A DNA stretch of 6,690 nt from Paracoccaceae bacterium (GTDB lineage: Bacteria; Pseudomonadota; Alphaproteobacteria; Rhodobacterales; Rhodobacteraceae), in assembly GCA_018222665.1 (NCBI GenBank), contig JAAEZW010000100.1, forward strand, positions 1 through 6,690, read 5' to 3'. This document shows positions 4,348 to 6,690 of this stretch, piece after piece. Under the pieces are notes generated by a model that saw only the letters and a list, made by a program, of their open reading frames with translations, was not told where the DNA came from and did no database searches. How positions within the stretch are numbered: the stretch's first letter is position 1; every line of letters begins with the position of its first letter. The position numbers and the translations under genes were made by a program.

Positions 4348-5472
4348 ATGAATTACAATGAACCAGGTTTGGTCGAGGCGACGCATAGCGACATCATCGC
4401 CCCAATCGAGGATATTTTGGATGCCGCACGTAACGGCAAAATGTTCATTCTGGTGGATCATGAAGATCGCGAAAACGAAGGCGATTTGGTGATCCCTGCG
4501 CAAATGGCGACCCCTGATGCGATCAATTTTATGGCAACCCATGGACGCGGATTGATTTGTTTGGCGATGACATCGGATCGGGTGGATGATTTGGGTCTGG
4601 ATTTGATGCGCACGAATAACTCGTCCCGTCATGAAACCGCGTTTACAGTGTCGATTGAGGCGCGTGAAGGCGTGACAACGGGTATTTCTGCCCATGACCG
4701 CGCACGCACTGTGTCGGTGGCGATTGATGCATCAAAGGGACCGGCAGATTTGGCCTCACCCGGACACGTGTTCCCGCTGCGCGCGCGCAAAGGTGGTGTG
4801 TTGGTCCGTGCAGGCCATACCGAGGCCGCCGTTGATATCAGCCGCCTTGCGGGATTAAACCCATCGGGTGTGATTTGCGAAATCATGAATGAAGATGGAT
4901 CAATGGCCCGCCTGCCTGATCTGATCTCATTTGCACAAAAACATGGCCTGAAAATTGGCACGATCAGTGATCTGATCGCCTATCGCCGACGTCACGACAA
5001 TTTGGTGAGCGTGAAAAACGAAACCACGGTGACATCGGAATTTGGCGGCGATTGGCAAATGCGCGTGTTTGAGGATGAAACGCACGGTGATCAACACGTG
5101 GCCCTGATCAAGGGGGATATCAGCGGGGATGATCCCGTTTTGGTGCGTATGCATGCCATGGACCCGATGTTAGACATCATCGGCGCGGGACCAAAAGGGC
5201 GCACAAATGAATTTGGCGATGCCATGGATATCGTCGCGCAGGCAGGACGCGGTGTAGTGGTCCTGCTGCGTGATACTTCTATGAAGTTTGAAGAAGCCGA
5301 AGACAGCAGCCCCAAAACACTGCGCCAATATGGGCTTGGCGCACAGATTTTGTCGGCGCTGGGTCTGTCGAAACTAACGCTACTGACCAATTCGCCAACG
5401 CCCAAGGTTGTCGGGCTTGAGGCCTATGGATTGGAAATTACAGGCACTCAAAAAATTTCGGAGCTAAGATAA
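4348..5472 (+). CDS. ribB: 3,4-dihydroxy-2-butanone 4-phosphate synthase with degenerate GTP cyclohydrolase II-like domain (RibBX type)
   Basis: The N-terminal half (about 15-215) is RibB, converting ribulose 5-phosphate to 3,4-dihydroxy-2-butanone 4-phosphate plus formate for riboflavin synthesis in the cytosol. The metal and substrate loop [10 protein letters not shown] at 37-46, the basic [12 protein letters not shown] stretch at 88-99, GHTEA with His157, and Glu178 in CEIMNEDG are all present. The C-terminal half (about 236-374) resembles GTP cyclohydrolase [13 protein letters not shown] at 325-335, LLTNSP at 345-350 and [10 protein letters not shown] at 355-364. It contains no cysteine at all, so the three zinc ligands are missing. 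The catalytic RQEGRGIG-type segment is replaced by RDTSMKFEE at 308-316. Cyclohydrolase activity is therefore not expected, and a separate ribA should exist elsewhere. This matches the RibBX variant known in Proteobacteria. The start has a good CAGGAG site at 4336-4341. The stop overlaps the ribH start by one base. Confidence 0.93.
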   Translation: MNYNEPGLVEATHSDIIAPIEDILDAARNGKMFILVDHEDRENEGDLVIPAQMATPDAINFMATHGRGLICLAMTSDRVDDLGLDLMRTNNSSRHETAFTVSIEAREGVTTGISAHDRARTVSVAIDASKGPADLASPGHVFPLRARKGGVLVRAGHTEAAVDISRLAGLNPSGVICEIMNEDGSMARLPDLISFAQKHGLKIGTISDLIAYRRRHDNLVSVKNETTVTSEFGGDWQMRVFEDETHGDQHVALIKGDISGDDPVLVRMHAMDPMLDIIGAGPKGRTNEFGDAMDIVAQAGRGVVVLLRDTSMKFEEAEDSSPKTLRQYGLGAQILSALGLSKLTLLTNSPTPKVVGLEAYGLEITGTQKISELR

Positions 5473-6002
5473 TGGCATCAAATGAAACGCATTATGTTTT
5501 GGACCGTCCAAGTTTTGACAAACCAGTCAAAGTGCTGATTGTGGTGTCGCCCTATTACAAACAAATTGCTGATCAATTAGTCACAGGGGCCAAGGCCGAG
5601 ATTGAGGCCGCAGGGGGCACATGGGATCTTATCGAGGTGCCAGGCGCATTGGAAATTCCAACCGCCATCGGAATTTCCGAACGCCTTAGCAATTTTGATG
5701 GCTATGTGGCGTTGGGCTGCGTGGTGCGGGGCGAAACAACACATTATGAAACCGTGTGCAATGACAGTTCGCGCGCATTAACCATGTTGGGGTTACAGGG
5801 CTTATGCATTGGGAACGGTATCCTGACCGCTGAAAATATGGATCAGGCAACTGTGCGTGCTGAAGCGAACGGCCAAAATAAAGGGGGTGGCGCGGCGGCT
5901 GCGGCCTTGCATCTGATTGCATTGACCCGTAAGTGGGGCGCTTCGCGCAAGGGGGTGGGATTCCGTCCCTCGGATGACGCATATCAACTTGCATCGGATT
6001 AA
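5472..6002 (+). CDS. ribH: 6,7-dimethyl-8-ribityllumazine synthase
   Basis: RibH condenses 3,4-dihydroxy-2-butanone 4-phosphate (the product of RibB just upstream) with 5-amino-6-ribitylaminouracil to form 6,7-dimethyl-8-ribityllumazine, the penultimate riboflavin step. The 176 residues carry the family motifs: VPGALEIP at 56-63, GCVVRGETTHYETVC at 82-96 with catalytic His91, GNGILTAEN at 114-122, Arg129, and Lys137 before the GGGAAAAAL helix. The extended tail after about residue 153 makes it somewhat longer than the roughly 155-residue norm. Lumazine synthases assemble as pentamers or 60-mers; which applies cannot be read here. The ATG overlaps the ribB stop as TAATG, with GGAG at 5460-5463 inside the end of ribB, so translational coupling is likely. 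Confidence 0.96.
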   Translation: MASNETHYVLDRPSFDKPVKVLIVVSPYYKQIADQLVTGAKAEIEAAGGTWDLIEVPGALEIPTAIGISERLSNFDGYVALGCVVRGETTHYETVCNDSSRALTMLGLQGLCIGNGILTAENMDQATVRAEANGQNKGGGAAAAALHLIALTRKWGASRKGVGFRPSDDAYQLASD

Positions 6003-6010
6003 ACGACACT

Positions 6011-6490
6011 ATGACCACTCGTCCTGAACTCTCTGGTAACCAAAAACGCAAAATGCGCACGGCAAGCCGCCTTTATGCGGTGCAGGCCTTGTTTCAGATG
6101 GAACATTCAGGGCAGGCCAGTGATGTTGTGGCGCGTGAATTTTTGGATCACCGTTTTGGCGCGATCTATGATGAAGGCGAGATGCAAGAGGGCGATCCAG
6201 ACCTATTTGAAAAAATCGTCAATGACGCGGTGAACCATCAGGCGCTGATCGACCAAATGACCGATCGCGCATTGGTGGCTAAATGGCCGATTGCACGGAT
6301 TGATCCAACATTGCGGTCCCTGTTTCGCGCCGCAGGTGCGGAATTGACGCAATCCGATACGCCGCCCAAGGTTGTGATCGTGGAATACGTTGATCTAGCC
6401 GAAGCCTTTTACCCGGATGGGAAAGAGTCCAAGTTCTGCAACGCAGTTTTGGATCACATGGCCCGCGAGGCCAAGCCCGAGGCGTTTTAA
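6011..6490 (+). CDS. nusB: Transcription antitermination factor NusB
   Basis: NusB is an all-helical RNA-binding protein that, with NusE (ribosomal protein S10), binds boxA in rRNA leader transcripts and supports antitermination and rRNA maturation. The 159-residue product shows an Arg/Lys-rich N-terminus running into the first helix, RLYAVQALFQME (20-31), the IDPTLRSLFRAAGAEL segment at 97-112, and the strongly conserved end with VIVEYVDLAEAFY (122-134) and the FCNAVLDHMARE helix (142-153). Length is typical for alphaproteobacteria. It begins 8 bases after the ribH stop. A clear ribosome site is lacking (only GGAT at the ribH end), suggesting translation coupled to ribH. The ribH-nusB pairing is common across bacteria. 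Confidence 0.95.
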   Translation: MTTRPELSGNQKRKMRTASRLYAVQALFQMEHSGQASDVVAREFLDHRFGAIYDEGEMQEGDPDLFEKIVNDAVNHQALIDQMTDRALVAKWPIARIDPTLRSLFRAAGAELTQSDTPPKVVIVEYVDLAEAFYPDGKESKFCNAVLDHMAREAKPEAF

Positions 6491-6503
6491 GGCATTTCCA
6501 AGT

Positions 6504-6538
6504 CGCATTGTTTAAAGTTGCAATGCGCTGTTCTGTTT
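6504..6538 (+). terminator. Likely terminator of the ribB-ribH-nusB operon
   Basis: CGCATTG at 6504-6510 pairs perfectly with CAATGCG at 6521-6527 across a ten-base loop, starting 14 bases after the nusB stop. The following CTGTTCTGTTT is T-rich but not a pure T run. Position and stem support termination; strength is uncertain. Confidence 0.5.
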
Positions 6539-6690
6539 CCAATCCGACTTAGGGCGGCGCTAAGAACCGACTATGTTTGAAACGCTTTATTTCACTTAGT
6601 TTCCTGAAAACGGATTAATTTTATTGACCCGTTCATGCGCGGTCGAAGCGCAAGCGTAGACTAATCGCGCATGATCCAGCCCACGCCCGT

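Noticed and set aside
6539..6690. Start of a further plus-strand gene at ATG 6671
   Set aside because: Only about 20 bases remain, no ribosome-binding site precedes it, and TTGACC at 6624-6629 lacks a correctly spaced -10. The stretch shows nothing I can support as a feature.

Overview
The window looks like chromosomal DNA of an alphaproteobacterium, most likely a marine Rhodobacterales/Rhodobacteraceae member with a moderate GC content (estimated by eye at around one half). This rests on the ribB-ribH-nusB gene order, the alphaproteobacterial style of the NusB and RibB proteins, and a DUF1127 gene. No transposase, phage or CRISPR sequence is visible.

Layout: a tRNA-Gly(GCC) on the minus strand opens the window. 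It is followed by a plus-strand p-hydroxybenzoate hydroxylase gene (pobA), which converges on a small minus-strand DUF1127 gene. The gap between DUF1127 and the next tRNA (1644-1972) is the most interesting part. It appears to hold a back-to-back promoter pair sharing one -35 region, three small dyads, and a structured, terminated small-RNA candidate on the plus strand. A minus-strand tRNA-Tyr(GTA) with its own promoter follows. Then come rlmB (23S rRNA 2'-O-methyltransferase, plus strand) and, convergent with it, a multi-membrane-span gene that reads as a pseudogene, with one frameshift and one in-frame TGA.

An AT-rich, repeat-laden spacer (3834-3951) separates that pseudogene from a small plus-strand zinc-ribbon protein of unknown function. 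The right third is a tight operon: ribB fused to a degenerate GTP-cyclohydrolase-II-like domain (the RibBX type), ribH overlapping it by one base, and nusB 8 bases further on. A likely terminator closes the operon, and about 150 bases without a recognisable gene finish the window.

Functionally, the right side makes 3,4-dihydroxy-2-butanone-4-phosphate (RibB) and condenses it into lumazine (RibH). It also carries the antitermination factor NusB, a common genomic companion of ribH. RlmB and the two tRNAs add a translation theme. pobA stands apart as an aromatic-catabolism gene without its usual regulator or pca neighbours. The candidate unreported element is the DUF1127/small-RNA divergent locus at 1428-1950; everything said about it is inference from sequence and has not been tested.
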